Shown: positions 45,101 to 54,329, counted from the first letter of the stretch. The stretch is 64,000 nt of DNA from Duganella sp. CF402 (GCF_900109645.1 NZ_FOBG01000001.1:3524520-3588519); one strand, 5' to 3'. Translations and numbers: made by a program. Notes: generated by a model from the sequence alone, not told the origin.

Positions 45101-45194
45101 GAGCGAATGATTGCGCAATCAAACCTGCCATGATGGTCAGGCCGAACGCCATTTGCCGACGCGCTTGCCGGCCTTTCTGTTGATTCACAGGCAT
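42117..45194 (-). CDS. TonB-dependent receptor
   Basis: 1,025 residues. A signal peptide (MAFGLTIMAGLIAQSFAQ region) precedes the plug, with VVQVSGYRNSLLSSAKDKK (TonB box-like), DSINAEDFGKFPDKNIAESL, RIPGVGVSRD and IQIRGLGS; a large barrel ends FSLGLRAKF. The plug signature belongs to the large receptors often used for oligosaccharides in Xanthomonadales, Caulobacter and Oxalobacteraceae. The ATG at 45194 follows GGAGA. Paired inverted operator-like sequences lie upstream at 45255-45333. The ligand is unknown; nearby gudD and the BNR-4 protein suggest a uronic-acid or sugar-acid substrate. Confidence 0.92.
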   Translation of the reverse strand: MPVNQQKGRQARRQMAFGLTIMAGLIAQSFAQDAAPAAAAGKDEAAPMTVVQVSGYRNSLLSSAKDKKEAVGFQDSINAEDFGKFPDKNIAESLSRIPGVGVSRDITGEGSTIQIRGLGSSFTKILLNGAPIAVASSGPIDGANTNREVDLDLLPTDLFTKLTVSKSPTAEMIEGGAAGVVNLRSARPFDKEGRTISASVTATKQQIADKTGGRGSFLASQTFGNWGILGGVAISRQQVHTTGWETVGYTNANLSAAQNPASTRNNTGGGNYTIPATVPAGAGNGLVTGEVIDQAWLLAHNPGLTIQQIDNAIIPRLGRQMDYFGTKDKGSAIFSAEYRPTENLHFYLDTMYSKRDDKMTRMDYDWSVRNGGMIPLNMTVDKTDCANGCTVTGGTFANTQNFFEHGYRRDQVDMKGINPGMEWKITPTLKLDAQLNYTKSNFSHEAPTVYVITAPNSGNTVTFNNNNGGIPSVVSSTNLNDPNSYVWNTGRVNVQNEFRQTETKGFHSDLTWGTEKFNLKGGVAYDDIERRIRATDNSAAWQAAVCGNNPSVFLLGPNGGPACNGASTPGASAAALYPGYGTGYTAGATTPLTYGGSLIPQTALASYIVPGPYGKPVIAWDRFAKDSNYQQYYNNAPVSGSSSTGASSGFIGEKATGLYLEANGQFDLAGFPARYNGGVRYIRTRQSVGSLNSISDPRNATLTLNGSKYPNIDQWVYLDTTYSNTLPSGTLAVNLRSDLVARAALSRSMTRADPNALRPGVNFSSVSADVGSVGNPGLKPYLSDNIDLGIDWYTGREGYVSVTGFQKKVDGFTINENITAPFSSLAAYGINYNTLTPNQQTAINSRGGPDAATVVLTRARNASGELTIRGLELGWVQPLDKILPFRGVGISETATFITQRASGEGSNGFVALGVPKRTNNFSVYYENHGYMARLSHTFSLGSQVAGANQNGITNAALFSDNYKQLDFSSSIDLGEVFDKDGWPSLSFDIVNLNNDSRRTYYQFSNANFSQYSPGRTFSLGLRAKF

Positions 45195-45254
45195 TTCCAA
45201 GTCTCCTTCGGCACATTGCCGCAGTTATTGTTATGAGTAACGCAACAGAAACAT

Positions 45255-45333
45255 AAAATGGTTGCGCGATCATTTGAGTTTAAAAGTGATGGAAAGTGCT
45301 TGTCAACCGAAAAATGTTATACGCAACCATTTT
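45255..45333. promoter_or_regulatory. Paired inverted operator-like sequences in the TonB receptor promoter
   Basis: AAAATGGTTGCG (45255-45266) and its exact inverse CGCAACCATTTT (45322-45333) are 55 bases apart in the 228-base upstream region of the receptor. TGGTTGCG with a central CG resembles LacI-family operators, and two spaced copies would suit looping. Confidence 0.5.
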
Positions 45334-45383
45334 TACGCAGACAGGGGCGAATGGCAGGGAAAACGTGTGACGGAATTGCGACG

Positions 45384-45405
45384 CCGGCGGTTTTTCAACC
45401 GCCGG
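45384..45405 (-). terminator. Stem-loop downstream of the S10 peptidase gene
   Basis: A 9-base perfect stem (CCGGCGGTT/AACCGCCGG) with a 4-base loop begins 18 bases past the stop. There is no T-run on the leftward strand, so ending by Rho or 3' protection is possible. Confidence 0.45.
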
Positions 45406-45422
45406 CCGGGAGGGCAAAGAGA

Positions 45423-46955
45423 TCAGTACTTGGCAGGCGCGTTCGGCGCCGGGGTGGCGGATTTGATGAAGTTGCGCAGGTCGTCGTTGGCGGTGGCCAG
45501 GTCTTCCGAACGCAGGTACATCATGTGGCCGCTGCGGTAGCCGGCGAACGACAGGCGGTCCTTCATCTTGCCGCTCGGGTCCAGTTGCCACATGGTGTAC
45601 TTGGCGTCGAAGTAGGTGCAGGCGCCGTCGTAGTAGCCGGACTGGATGAACACTTTCAGGTACGGATTGGCCGCCATCGCCAGGCGCAGGTTTTCACCCG
45701 TCTTCTCGTTCTTGAAGTCCCACGGATGAACGTCGCCGAACAGGTTGTATTTGACGTCGGTCTTGTAGCCGAGGTCATTGCGCAGGTACTGGTTGATGGC
45801 CGGCGTGAACGAGTGCAGCCACGAAGTCAGCTCGGCGTTGTAGTCCACCTTGTCGCCCGATTCGGTCTTGTCGATGCCGAGGTAGCGCGAGTCCAGGCGG
45901 CCCACGGTCTTGCCCTGCTTGCGCAGCAGCTCTTTCCAGAACTGCTCCGGCTGCACCGCCAGATTGTTCTGCACCACGTAGTCCACCGACAGGCCCGAAT
46001 AGCGCGCCACCTTGGCGGCGATCTTTGCCTTCGTGGCCGCGTCGATAAAGCCGCCCTTGGCCAGCGCCGGCAGGAATTCATCGGTGGTGAAGGCTTCCAC
46101 TTCCGGCAGCACGTCCTTCAGGTCCTTGGCTTGCAGGTCGGCCGGCAGCACTTTCTGATACCACGCGGTGGCCGCGTAGTACGGCAGCTTGAGCGCATCG
46201 TCCACGTTACCGTCGCGCTTCAGGCCCAGCTCCGTCGGCGACACCAGCACCACGCCGTTCAGATACATCCACTGCGCGTTCTGCAGTTCCAGCGCCAGGC
46301 CGGCCACGCGCGAGGTGCCGTAGCTTTCGCCGATCAGGTACTTCGGCGAAGTCCAGCGGCCTTCGCGCGACACGAAGGTGCTGACCCATTCGGCCAGGTA
46401 CTGGATGTCCGCGTTCACACCGAAGAAGCGCGCACGGTCAGCCTTGCCGTCCAAAACGCGCGAGAAGCCGGTATTGACCGGGTCGATATAAATGATGTCG
46501 GCCACGTCGAGGATGGAATGCGGATTGTCCTTCACACCGTATGGCTGCACTGGATAACCTTCCGCATCCAGGTTCAGGACTTTAGGGCCGGTGTAGGCGA
46601 TGTGCATCCACACCGAGGCCGAACCGGGACCGCCGTTGAACGAAATCACCAGCGGACGCTTGCCCTTGTCGCTCACGTCGCTGCGCTGGTAGTAGGTGTA
46701 GAACAGCGACGCCGACACCTTGCCGTCCTTGTCCCACACCGGCTGCGTACCGGCGGTGACTTTGTACGGCACAACCTTGCCTTTGATGGTGACCTGGCCG
46801 GTCTTGGTCACTTGTGAATCTGCTTTCAGCAAACGCTCGCTGGCCTGCAATTCTGCGGTGCGTTCTTTGCTGAGGGCAGGCGCCTTGTCGGCGTCTTGTG
46901 CGTAAGCGGCTGTGCTTATGGCCAGCAGCATAGCAAGGGCAAGCTTGGATTTCAT
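45423..46955 (-). CDS. S10 family serine carboxypeptidase-like protein
   Basis: 510 residues with a signal peptide (MKSKLALAMLLAISTAAYA). The S10 landmarks are present: FNGGPGSASVWMH, IYIDPVNTGFS, the nucleophile Ser in GESYGTSR, Asp in SGYYDGACTY, and His in GYRSGHMMYL. It is a periplasmic or secreted carboxypeptidase. The start at 46955 is preferred over 46967. It faces the same way as the receptor downstream and the BNR protein upstream, but the gaps are too long for a tight operon. Confidence 0.93.
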   Translation of the reverse strand: MKSKLALAMLLAISTAAYAQDADKAPALSKERTAELQASERLLKADSQVTKTGQVTIKGKVVPYKVTAGTQPVWDKDGKVSASLFYTYYQRSDVSDKGKRPLVISFNGGPGSASVWMHIAYTGPKVLNLDAEGYPVQPYGVKDNPHSILDVADIIYIDPVNTGFSRVLDGKADRARFFGVNADIQYLAEWVSTFVSREGRWTSPKYLIGESYGTSRVAGLALELQNAQWMYLNGVVLVSPTELGLKRDGNVDDALKLPYYAATAWYQKVLPADLQAKDLKDVLPEVEAFTTDEFLPALAKGGFIDAATKAKIAAKVARYSGLSVDYVVQNNLAVQPEQFWKELLRKQGKTVGRLDSRYLGIDKTESGDKVDYNAELTSWLHSFTPAINQYLRNDLGYKTDVKYNLFGDVHPWDFKNEKTGENLRLAMAANPYLKVFIQSGYYDGACTYFDAKYTMWQLDPSGKMKDRLSFAGYRSGHMMYLRSEDLATANDDLRNFIKSATPAPNAPAKY

Positions 46956-46998
46956 GGCATCTCTCAAGGTTGAAAGAGCTTATAGTAAGGACCAAGTG

Positions 46999-48282
46999 CT
47001 ATGGCGTCCAGTCCAGAACTGTAACTGCGGAAGGCGGCACAGAAGCCTGTCCTTCTCCATCAACTTGTTGAACTTTTTGGACGAATAAACTCAGTATTCC
47101 GTCGCGTCGCCACAACTCGGTGTCGTAACTCGGCTCCCATGCGCCGACCGAAGATGCGGTCAGATCCTGCACCTGCCAGACGCCATGCGCAACGTCGCGC
47201 ACCTGCGCGACGGAGACCTTGCTGCCGCGTTCTTCGTCGCGGAACACCAGCAGCGCGCCGGCCTTGCCCACCATGATCTGCGGCCGCGCAATCGGGATCC
47301 GCTTGGTGCCCTGCCCGCCCAGCGTGAATGGCGTCTTGCGGAAGTCCAGCGCGCGCACCTGCCATGCTGCGCCGGTGTGATAGATGACGTGGTACTGCGG
47401 CACCATCGAACCGGCATCGCGCCAGTAGCTGGCGATGTAGGGACGGCCTTCGCTGTCGGCCGCCATCGAGGTCTGGTTAATCAACTCGCTGTTCTGCGGA
47501 ATGCGCAGCGCATACTCGGCGCTGGCCGCGTTGATCGGCAGCGTGTACGGCGTGCCGTCCGAACGCTCCCACGTCACGCCGCCGTCGCGCGAGCGCGCGT
47601 AGGCCATGTCGTGATTGCTCGCCACGTCCGGCGACTCGCGCCACACCCACGACACATGCAGCGTGCCGCGATGATCGAGGAAAGCCTGCCAGTACGCATT
47701 GCGCTTGCCCTCGCCGCTGATCAGGTTGGTGTGCAGGCGCGTCCAGCGCTGCGTGGCGACGTCGTAGCGGTTGATGATCAAGTCGCCGCGCCCCGATCCG
47801 CCCAGGCGGTAGAAGAACAGCAGGTTCCCGTTTGGCAGGCGATGGAACTCCGGATACGAGACCTCGTTTTCATCGGCGCCCGTCATCGCGAGTTTGTCGC
47901 CCAGTTCCAGCGATCCCGGCGCCACGCTGCGCGCGTAGCGCAGCGGATTGTTGTGATGGTCCCACGACACGTGCAGGTAACCGGCGCCGTCCACCATGAT
48001 GCTGATGGCGTTGTGCGCATCGGCCGCATTGCCCTGCCACGGCGTGCGGCGCGTGGTCCACTGGGTGCTGTCCAAGGCGCGCTTGCCCAGCACCAGATAG
48101 CGCTCGGCGTCGTAGTAGGCCACGTACTGCGTGTCGCCCTGCGTCACCAGCGAATTCTTGCGGAACACCACCGCGTTGACCGAGTTATTGGCCCAGCCCT
48201 CGCCCACCGTCGATGTAACAGGGGAAGCCCCTGCATGGAACGCTGTGGCCAGCAAAGCCGCCGAGATTAAACGTTTTATCAT
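46999..48282 (-). CDS. Exported BNR-4 repeat protein (polysaccharide-lyase-like)
   Basis: 427 residues with a signal peptide ([19 protein letters not shown]). The propeller core has [47 protein letters not shown] and [16 protein letters not shown], which is the BNR-4 family pattern. The DxHN and [10 protein letters not shown] motifs resemble those of seven-blade polysaccharide lyases acting on uronic-acid polymers (PL24/PL25 type), but I cannot assign a substrate. Next to a TonB receptor and glucarate dehydratase, a role in acidic-glycan use is plausible. Confidence 0.75.
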   Translation of the reverse strand: MIKRLISAALLATAFHAGASPVTSTVGEGWANNSVNAVVFRKNSLVTQGDTQYVAYYDAERYLVLGKRALDSTQWTTRRTPWQGNAADAHNAISIMVDGAGYLHVSWDHHNNPLRYARSVAPGSLELGDKLAMTGADENEVSYPEFHRLPNGNLLFFYRLGGSGRGDLIINRYDVATQRWTRLHTNLISGEGKRNAYWQAFLDHRGTLHVSWVWRESPDVASNHDMAYARSRDGGVTWERSDGTPYTLPINAASAEYALRIPQNSELINQTSMAADSEGRPYIASYWRDAGSMVPQYHVIYHTGAAWQVRALDFRKTPFTLGGQGTKRIPIARPQIMVGKAGALLVFRDEERGSKVSVAQVRDVAHGVWQVQDLTASSVGAWEPSYDTELWRRDGILSLFVQKVQQVDGEGQASVPPSAVTVLDWTP

Positions 48283-48395
48283 CCGCCCATGATATGCCAA
48301 AAAACATGTCACAGATCAATGCGGACGCAATTTCCATGCGGCAAACTATGCGATAATGCCTCCCGCAATACAAGGCGCCCAACAATCTTGACGCT

Positions 48396-48857
48396 ATGAC
48401 CACGCAACACGACCACACACCCTATCTCGACCAACTGAACGACGATCCGCACGCCTTCTGGGAATCGCGGATCAAGGCCAGCCGCTGGATGATCACCAAG
48501 ACCTTCGCGCTAGGCGCGATGGCGGCCGCGCTCGGCGCGCTGGGACAGGGCTGGCTGGAAGACGGGGCGCCGCTGCTGCCCATCATCAGCCAGAACTACG
48601 GCCTGTGGCAGACCGCCTACGTGCTGGCGCTGCTGGTGATCTTCCTGCTGTGGGCCGCCGCCATGCGGCAGAAACTCGGCCTGCTGCACAACAGCAAGCA
48701 AGGCCTGGCCACGCAATATCGCATCGACGAGCAAAACGCCCGCCGCGAAGAGCGCATCCGCGCCGAGCGCGAGCGCCGCGAACAGCTGCGCGAAGAACGC
48801 GCCGAGCACACCATCTACCACAAGGCCGGCGGCCGCAGTAACAAGTTCGACTACTGA
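48396..48857 (+). CDS. Conserved small inner-membrane protein of unknown function
   Basis: 153 residues. The N-terminus is soluble (HDHTPYLDQLNDDPHAFWESR), two membrane helices follow (about 33-52 and 72-90), and then a highly charged helical tail of about 60 residues (RREERIRAERERREQLREER). I do not recognise the family. It stands alone between divergent and convergent neighbours; its stop touches the response-regulator stop with one base between. Confidence 0.65.
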   Translation: MTTQHDHTPYLDQLNDDPHAFWESRIKASRWMITKTFALGAMAAALGALGQGWLEDGAPLLPIISQNYGLWQTAYVLALLVIFLLWAAAMRQKLGLLHNSKQGLATQYRIDEQNARREERIRAERERREQLREERAEHTIYHKAGGRSNKFDY

Positions 48858-48858
48858 A

Positions 48859-49500
48859 TTACTGACTTTCCCAATATCCGCGCCGCACCGCAATCGTCAC
48901 CGCGTGCGTGCGGTCGCGCGCATCGAGTTTTTGCAGGATGGTTTTCATATGCGCCTTGATCGTATCTTCGCGCAGGCCCAGCTGCTCGCCCACGCGCAGA
49001 TTGGAGTGGCCTTCGGCCACGTGGCGCAGCACTTCAATCTCGCGCTTGCTCAAGGCATCGCCGGCAAAATTGTTCACGATGGAGCAGGCCAGCTGCGGCG
49101 ACAGCGAACGCTGGCCGGCGTGCACCGAGACGATGCAATTGGCCAGTTCAGTGCGCGCCATGTTCTTCAGGACATAGCCGTTGGCGCCCGCCTTCAAACC
49201 ACGCGCCACCTGCACATCGCCGCCGAAGGTGGTCAGGATAATGATGCGCGCCTGCGGATTGTGCTCCAGGATGCGCCGGGTCGCGCTGATGCCGTCCAGT
49301 CCTGGCATCTGTAAATCCATCAGGGTGATATCGGGGCGGAAGCGCTGGTACAGTTGCAGCGCCGCATCGCCGTCGCCGGCTTCCGCCACCACCGAGAACC
49401 TCGGGTCATTTTCCAGCACGGCGCAGATACCGCTGCGCAGCAAGGCATGGTCGTCCGCAATCATCACGCTGATGGTGTCATCACGTTGGATTTCCATCAT
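48859..49500 (-). CDS. NarL-type response regulator (module B)
   Basis: 213 residues. The receiver has VMIADDHALLRSG and Asp62 in LMDLQMPGLDG, followed by a LuxR-type helix-turn-helix (LSKREIEVLRHVAEGHSN, DTIKAHMKTILQKL). The ATG at 49500 follows AAAGGAGCCCG. It begins 10 bases after the kinase stop on the same strand, so kinase and regulator form one operon. It is paralogous to the regulator at 24580. Confidence 0.93.
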   Translation of the reverse strand: MMEIQRDDTISVMIADDHALLRSGICAVLENDPRFSVVAEAGDGDAALQLYQRFRPDITLMDLQMPGLDGISATRRILEHNPQARIIILTTFGGDVQVARGLKAGANGYVLKNMARTELANCIVSVHAGQRSLSPQLACSIVNNFAGDALSKREIEVLRHVAEGHSNLRVGEQLGLREDTIKAHMKTILQKLDARDRTHAVTIAVRRGYWESQ

Positions 49501-49510
49501 CGGGCTCCTT

Positions 49511-52498
49511 TTAAGAGAGTGTTTCACGCGAGCGTATCACCGCCAGCGCAGCCCGCCATCCCTCGATCCGGGTATACGCCATCGAGGCAGGCAACACCAG
49601 TTGCCACTCGGTACCGCTGCCGGCGCCGCTGCTCAGGTCCAGTCTGGCGTGGATCCGTGCCGCGCGCTCCGCCATGCCGCGCATGCCCCAGTGATTGGGG
49701 CGGCCGCCGTCGGCCAGGATGGCGTCGGCGATGCCGCTGCCGTCATCCCGGATCGTGCAGCGGAACTCGCGCGTTCCGTATTCCAGCACGACTTCAATGC
49801 GGCTCGCATTGGCGTGACTGTAGGCGTTGGCGACGGCCTCGCCGACGATGGCCAGGCTCTCGTCGAAAACAGCGGGATCGAGCTGCCGCTCGGCGCCTGT
49901 GATCGTCAGCTCCAACGGCGCCGCATCATCGGGCTGCAAGCGGGCAGCGGCGGCTCTCACTGCATCCGCCAAACTGCATGGTCCGGCATCATGCCGGCGC
50001 AGTTCGCCGATCCTGTCGCGGCCTTCGCCCACCACATCGTCCGCCTGCTGCAAAACGCGTTCAAGCTGCAGGCGGTTGGCATCCCTGGGCGGCAGCTTCG
50101 TCACCGCCGCATGCACGTGCAGGATCAAGCCCTGCACCGATTGCAGCAAGGTGTCATGCAGCTCGCGCGCAATGCGATCACGCTCGCCGGCCCGTTCCTG
50201 CAAACGCTCGGCCATGTGGCGGGCCATGCGCCGCATGTGCCAGCGGTATGCCAGTGCGGCAAGCGACAGCAGCAGCGCGCCGCACAGCGCCCGGAACCAC
50301 CACGTTTCCGTCAGTGCCGGGGCGATGGCGAAATGCGCCGTGCTCTCCTGTCCGGACCAGTTGCCGTTGTAGTCCGATGCCGTCACCCGGAACACATAGT
50401 CGCCGGCGGCCAGATTGTTGTAGTAGGCGCTGCGGCGCGCACCCGCCTCCTGCCATGCCGTATCGACCGGATCGAGGCGATAGCGGAAGCGGATTTTTTC
50501 CGGCATCGACAACGACGGAATCGCGTAGTCGATCTGCAGCGCCGAGCTGCCGGCGGCAAAGCGCAACGCCGGCGCACGCAGCTGCTCCTCTCCCGCCGTA
50601 CCAATGCGCTTGATGAGGACCGGCTGCAGCGGCGCGGGCGGCAGCGCTTCCGCCGGATTAAAGCGAAACACCCCGGTCGACCTGACCACCCACAGCCAGC
50701 CATCGGACGCCAGCACCATCGATGGCGACGGCGCCACGCGCGGTGCGCTGCCCTCCATGCCGTCGTGCTGGTCCAGCACGTCATAGCGCACGCGATAATC
50801 GGGCAGGCTGTTGAAGCGGGCGATTTCCGCAGCCGGAATGCGGAACAGGCCGGACAAGGCGTTGAGCCAGAGATCGCCGTTGTCCAGTTCGACGATGCCG
50901 GAAATGCCGTCGAAGTTCTCGCCATTGACGCCGCCGATGCGCCTGAAGCGGTCCCGGTCGCGGTCGAACCAGGCCAGTCCGTTATCGCCGCCGGCCCACA
51001 GGTGCTGGCCGTGCAGATGCAGCGCCATCACCAGGCCGATGTTCAGTCCCGCTTCCGCGCCGTAGCTGCGCCAATTGCTCCCATCCAGATGCGCGACCTG
51101 CGCCGGATAGCTGCCCAGCCACAGCCCTGCCGCATCGGAGCGCGCCATCACGCTGACTTCGCCCGGATAGACGTTGCGCTGCCATTCGCCATTCGGCTTC
51201 CGCCGGTACAGGCCGGGCCCGCGCGAGGCCACCAGCACACTGCCGTCGGGCTCGGCCAGCACGCCTTGCGCGACCACGCCGCCGGCCTCGGTAGGCAGAG
51301 CGATCTTGCGGCTGTCCTGGCCCTGCACGCGGCGCAGGGAACCGAAGGCCGCGCCCCACAGCACGCCGTCGCGGCCACGGCTCAAGCCGCTCAACAGATT
51401 CTCCCAGCCTTCGCCACCGGCAGGCCAGAGCGGCGTCAGCCGGGCTTGACCGCTGGCGTCGACGCTCACGTGATAGCCGCCGATCCACGCGCCACCGCTG
51501 TCGTCGGCCGCAATCGCCGCGCCTATGGCCGACTGCGGCAATACGATCCCGCGCAGCCGGCTGCGGCGGAAGCGGTCGATGCCGCTGAAGGTCGCGGCCC
51601 AGATATTGCCTTCCCGGTCCTGGAACATGGCGCTGACCGAGCGTCCGCTCAACCCCTGCGGCGACGCGGTCCTGGCCACGCCCTGCGCGCCGTGGTATTC
51701 CAGGCCTTCCTTGAAGCCGGCCCAGAGATGGCCGTCGCGGTCGAACAGCAAGCTGGTGGGATCGCCGAGGTGCTGCGGCAACTGCGCCGAGGCATCCGGC
51801 CCGGCGCCGGCCAACTGATGGAAGCGGCCCTTGGCGGCGTTCCAGCTCACCACGCTGCCATTGGGCAGATTGAACAGCACGCCGGTGCCGCTTTCGACCG
51901 GCGCCTTGCTGAAGTGCGTAGCGCCCGGCCGCAGCGCATACACGCCGGCGTCGCCCTGCGCCCACAGCACGCCCTGGCGGTCGCGCATCAGCGTCTTGTA
52001 CCAGCCGCTGGCCAGTCCCCATGACGGCGCCGGTGCATGCCAGCGCTCGTTCTCCAGATAAAACATGCCCTGCGCGGTGGCGGCCCAGGTGCGCCCGTTG
52101 CCGTCCTGCTCCACGCTCCAGACGGCGCGGCCCGGCAAGCCGTCGCGCGCGTCGTAGTTGCGGATGCGTCCGCCCTGCAGCAAGCTGGCGCCGCCGGTGC
52201 GGTAGCCGATCCACAAGCCGCCGTCGGCGTGTGCGTTGACCACGCTGACGTTACGGCTCAGCAAAGGCGCATTGGCGGGTGTGAATTGCTCGAACTGGAT
52301 GCCGTCGAAGCGATACAAGCCGGTGGGTCCGCCCAGCCATAGCCAGCCGTCGCGGTCCTGGGTCATCGCCAGGATCATGGCCGGGGCGCCGTCGCGGGCG
52401 GTCCAGCTGGTGTGCTGCAGATCGATGCCTGCGGCCCGGCCAAGCTCGGGGAGCAGGCCGCAGGCAACCATCAGCAAGGACAGCAAAAAATTATTCAT
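49511..52498 (-). CDS. Beta-propeller (Reg_prop/Y_Y_Y) sensor histidine kinase (module B)
   Basis: 995 residues. Signal peptide; propeller repeats (DGWLWLGGPTGLYRFDG, GGLWIGYRTGGASLL, GHLWAGFKEGLEY and others); Y_Y_Y domain (IRFRYRLDPVDTAWQEAG to DYVFRVTASDYNGNW); one membrane helix; HisKA_3 with His781 in ARELHDTLLQSV; and HATPase_c with NHWGMRGMAERAARI. It has the same architecture as the kinase at 25202. The start at 52498 is chosen for its leader peptide. It is divergent from the hydrolase at 52621 across 122 bases, a likely target promoter. Confidence 0.9.
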   Translation of the reverse strand: MNNFLLSLLMVACGLLPELGRAAGIDLQHTSWTARDGAPAMILAMTQDRDGWLWLGGPTGLYRFDGIQFEQFTPANAPLLSRNVSVVNAHADGGLWIGYRTGGASLLQGGRIRNYDARDGLPGRAVWSVEQDGNGRTWAATAQGMFYLENERWHAPAPSWGLASGWYKTLMRDRQGVLWAQGDAGVYALRPGATHFSKAPVESGTGVLFNLPNGSVVSWNAAKGRFHQLAGAGPDASAQLPQHLGDPTSLLFDRDGHLWAGFKEGLEYHGAQGVARTASPQGLSGRSVSAMFQDREGNIWAATFSGIDRFRRSRLRGIVLPQSAIGAAIAADDSGGAWIGGYHVSVDASGQARLTPLWPAGGEGWENLLSGLSRGRDGVLWGAAFGSLRRVQGQDSRKIALPTEAGGVVAQGVLAEPDGSVLVASRGPGLYRRKPNGEWQRNVYPGEVSVMARSDAAGLWLGSYPAQVAHLDGSNWRSYGAEAGLNIGLVMALHLHGQHLWAGGDNGLAWFDRDRDRFRRIGGVNGENFDGISGIVELDNGDLWLNALSGLFRIPAAEIARFNSLPDYRVRYDVLDQHDGMEGSAPRVAPSPSMVLASDGWLWVVRSTGVFRFNPAEALPPAPLQPVLIKRIGTAGEEQLRAPALRFAAGSSALQIDYAIPSLSMPEKIRFRYRLDPVDTAWQEAGARRSAYYNNLAAGDYVFRVTASDYNGNWSGQESTAHFAIAPALTETWWFRALCGALLLSLAALAYRWHMRRMARHMAERLQERAGERDRIARELHDTLLQSVQGLILHVHAAVTKLPPRDANRLQLERVLQQADDVVGEGRDRIGELRRHDAGPCSLADAVRAAAARLQPDDAAPLELTITGAERQLDPAVFDESLAIVGEAVANAYSHANASRIEVVLEYGTREFRCTIRDDGSGIADAILADGGRPNHWGMRGMAERAARIHARLDLSSGAGSGTEWQLVLPASMAYTRIEGWRAALAVIRSRETLS

Positions 52499-52620
52499 GG
52501 AAACCGCGATTCTGAATTTTCCTGATGCGACGAATATTGTATAGAAATTAATCACCCGATAGTGTGTATATTCGGGGCCGGCACTGGCATATCCTGTTTT
52601 CTCTACCACAGGAGATCATC

Positions 52621-53526
52621 ATGCAAGGGAAACTCACCAAGTTACTGTCACTGGCCGCACTGCTGTTTTGCACCGCACTGGGCGCGGCGCAGGCCGAGGC
52701 GCCGAAGAGCCAGTTTGCCGAAGCCAACGGCGTGCGCCTGCACTACCTGACCGCCGGCAAAGGCGATCCCATCATCCTGATGCACGGCTATGCCGAGACC
52801 AGCCACATGTGGCTGCCGCTGATCGCCGAGCTGTCGAAAGACCATCTGGTGATCGCGCCGGACCTGCGCGGCTTCGGCAAATCCGGGCTGCCGGCCGGCC
52901 CCTATACCAAATCGGTGATGGCGCAGGACGTGCATGCACTGGCGGTCAGCCTGGGCATCAAATCGGCCAAGATCGTCGGCCACGACATCGGCCTGATGGT
53001 GGCGTATGCCTATGCCGCGCAGTATCCGAAAGAAGTCAGCAAGATCGCGCTGATGGACGCCTTCCTGCCCGGCGTGGGCAACTGGAAAGACGTCTGGCTG
53101 CTGCGCGACCTGTGGCACTTCCACTTCTACGGCGAGACCCCGCTGGCACTGGTCAAAGGCCGTGAGCGCACCTACTTCGAACACTTCTGGAACGACTTCG
53201 CGGCCGACAAAACCAAATCGCTGAGCGAGGCCGACCGCAAGTTCTACGCCAACGAATACGCACAGGAAGGCCGCATGCGCGCCGGCTTCGAAGTGTTCCG
53301 CGCCTTTGAAAAAGATGCGGTAGACTTTGCCGGCTACGCCAAAACCCCGCTGACCATGCCGATGCTGGTGCTCACCGGCGAAAAAGCCTCGGGCGAATTC
53401 CTGATCCAGCAGGCGCGCCTGGTCGACAGCAACGTCGAAGGCGTGGTCATCAAGAACAGCGGCCACTGGCTGATGGAAGAAGCCACCGCGCAAGTGGTGC
53501 CAAAGCTGGTGCAATTCCTGAAATAA
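52621..53526 (+). CDS. Exported Asp-nucleophile alpha/beta hydrolase (module B)
   Basis: 301 residues with a signal peptide (LTKLLSLAALLFCTALGAAQA). It has LMHGYAETSHMW, nucleophile motif IVGHDIGLMVAYAYA, the long shared block from ALMDAFLPG to FEHFWNDFAAD, and a late NSGHWLMEE. It is strongly similar to the product at 28268 along its length. It likely acts on epoxides or halogenated compounds in the periplasm. The ATG follows CAGGAGATC. The next gene starts 11 bases downstream. Confidence 0.9.
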   Translation: MQGKLTKLLSLAALLFCTALGAAQAEAPKSQFAEANGVRLHYLTAGKGDPIILMHGYAETSHMWLPLIAELSKDHLVIAPDLRGFGKSGLPAGPYTKSVMAQDVHALAVSLGIKSAKIVGHDIGLMVAYAYAAQYPKEVSKIALMDAFLPGVGNWKDVWLLRDLWHFHFYGETPLALVKGRERTYFEHFWNDFAADKTKSLSEADRKFYANEYAQEGRMRAGFEVFRAFEKDAVDFAGYAKTPLTMPMLVLTGEKASGEFLIQQARLVDSNVEGVVIKNSGHWLMEEATAQVVPKLVQFLK

Positions 53527-53537
53527 GGAGATCGGAC

Positions 53538-54329
53538 ATGGACCTGCAACTCAAGGACAAACTGGCGCTGGTGAGCGGCAGCACGGCCGGCATCGGCTAC
53601 GCCATCGCCCACACGCTGGCGCGGGAAGGCGCCAGCGTCATCGTCAACGGCAGGACCCAGGCCGCCGTCGACGAGGCGGTGGAGCGCATCCGCGCTGATA
53701 CTCAGGGCACGGTGCTGGGCTATGCCGGCGACCTGGGCAAGGCCGAGGCGGCGCAGGAAGTGGTGCGGCGCCATCCTGGGATCAACATCCTGGTCAACAA
53801 CCTCGGCATCTTCGAGCCCAAGGCGTTTGAGGATATCCCCGACGAGGATTGGCTGCGCTTCTTTGACGTCAACGTCTTGAGCGGCGTACGCCTGGCGCGG
53901 CTGGTGCTGCCGGAAATGAAACGGGCGAACTGGGGCCGCATCATTTTCATCTCGAGCGAGAGCGCGGTGCAGATCCCCACCGAGATGATCCACTACGGCA
54001 TGACCAAGACCGCGCAACTGGCGGTATCGCGCGGACTGGCAGAATCCGTGGCCGGCACCGGCATCACCGTCAACAGCGTGCTGCCGGGGCCGACGAAATC
54101 GCGCGGCGTCGGCGACTTCGTCGAAGACATGGCGCGCGCCGGCGGCAAGAGCTTCGAGCAGGTGGAAGCGGAGTTCTTCGACCACGTGCGTCCGACCTCG
54201 CTGATCAAGCGATTCGGCACCCCGCAGGAAGTCGCGTCGCTGGTGGCGTATGTCGCCAGCCCCCTCGCCTCCGCCACCACCGGCGCCGCGCTGCGGGTTG
54301 ACGGCGGCGTGGTCAAGAGCGCGTTCTGA
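53538..54329 (+). CDS. SDR-family oxidoreductase in an operon with the module B hydrolase
   Basis: 263 residues. The glycine motif SGSTAGIGYAIA, NNLGIFEPK, the catalytic Ser in ISSESA and YGMTK for the Tyr/Lys pair, followed by NSVLPGPTKSRGV, are all in place. It is not especially close to the duplicated SDR at 15305/22738. AAGGAGATC precedes the ATG. It probably acts on the product of the upstream hydrolase. Confidence 0.92.
   Translation: MDLQLKDKLALVSGSTAGIGYAIAHTLAREGASVIVNGRTQAAVDEAVERIRADTQGTVLGYAGDLGKAEAAQEVVRRHPGINILVNNLGIFEPKAFEDIPDEDWLRFFDVNVLSGVRLARLVLPEMKRANWGRIIFISSESAVQIPTEMIHYGMTKTAQLAVSRGLAESVAGTGITVNSVLPGPTKSRGVGDFVEDMARAGGKSFEQVEAEFFDHVRPTSLIKRFGTPQEVASLVAYVASPLASATTGAALRVDGGVVKSAF

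Noticed and set aside
41814..45110. 1,098-codon open frame on the plus strand
   Set aside because: Antisense of the TonB receptor and gudD; composition is typical of GC-rich shadow frames.
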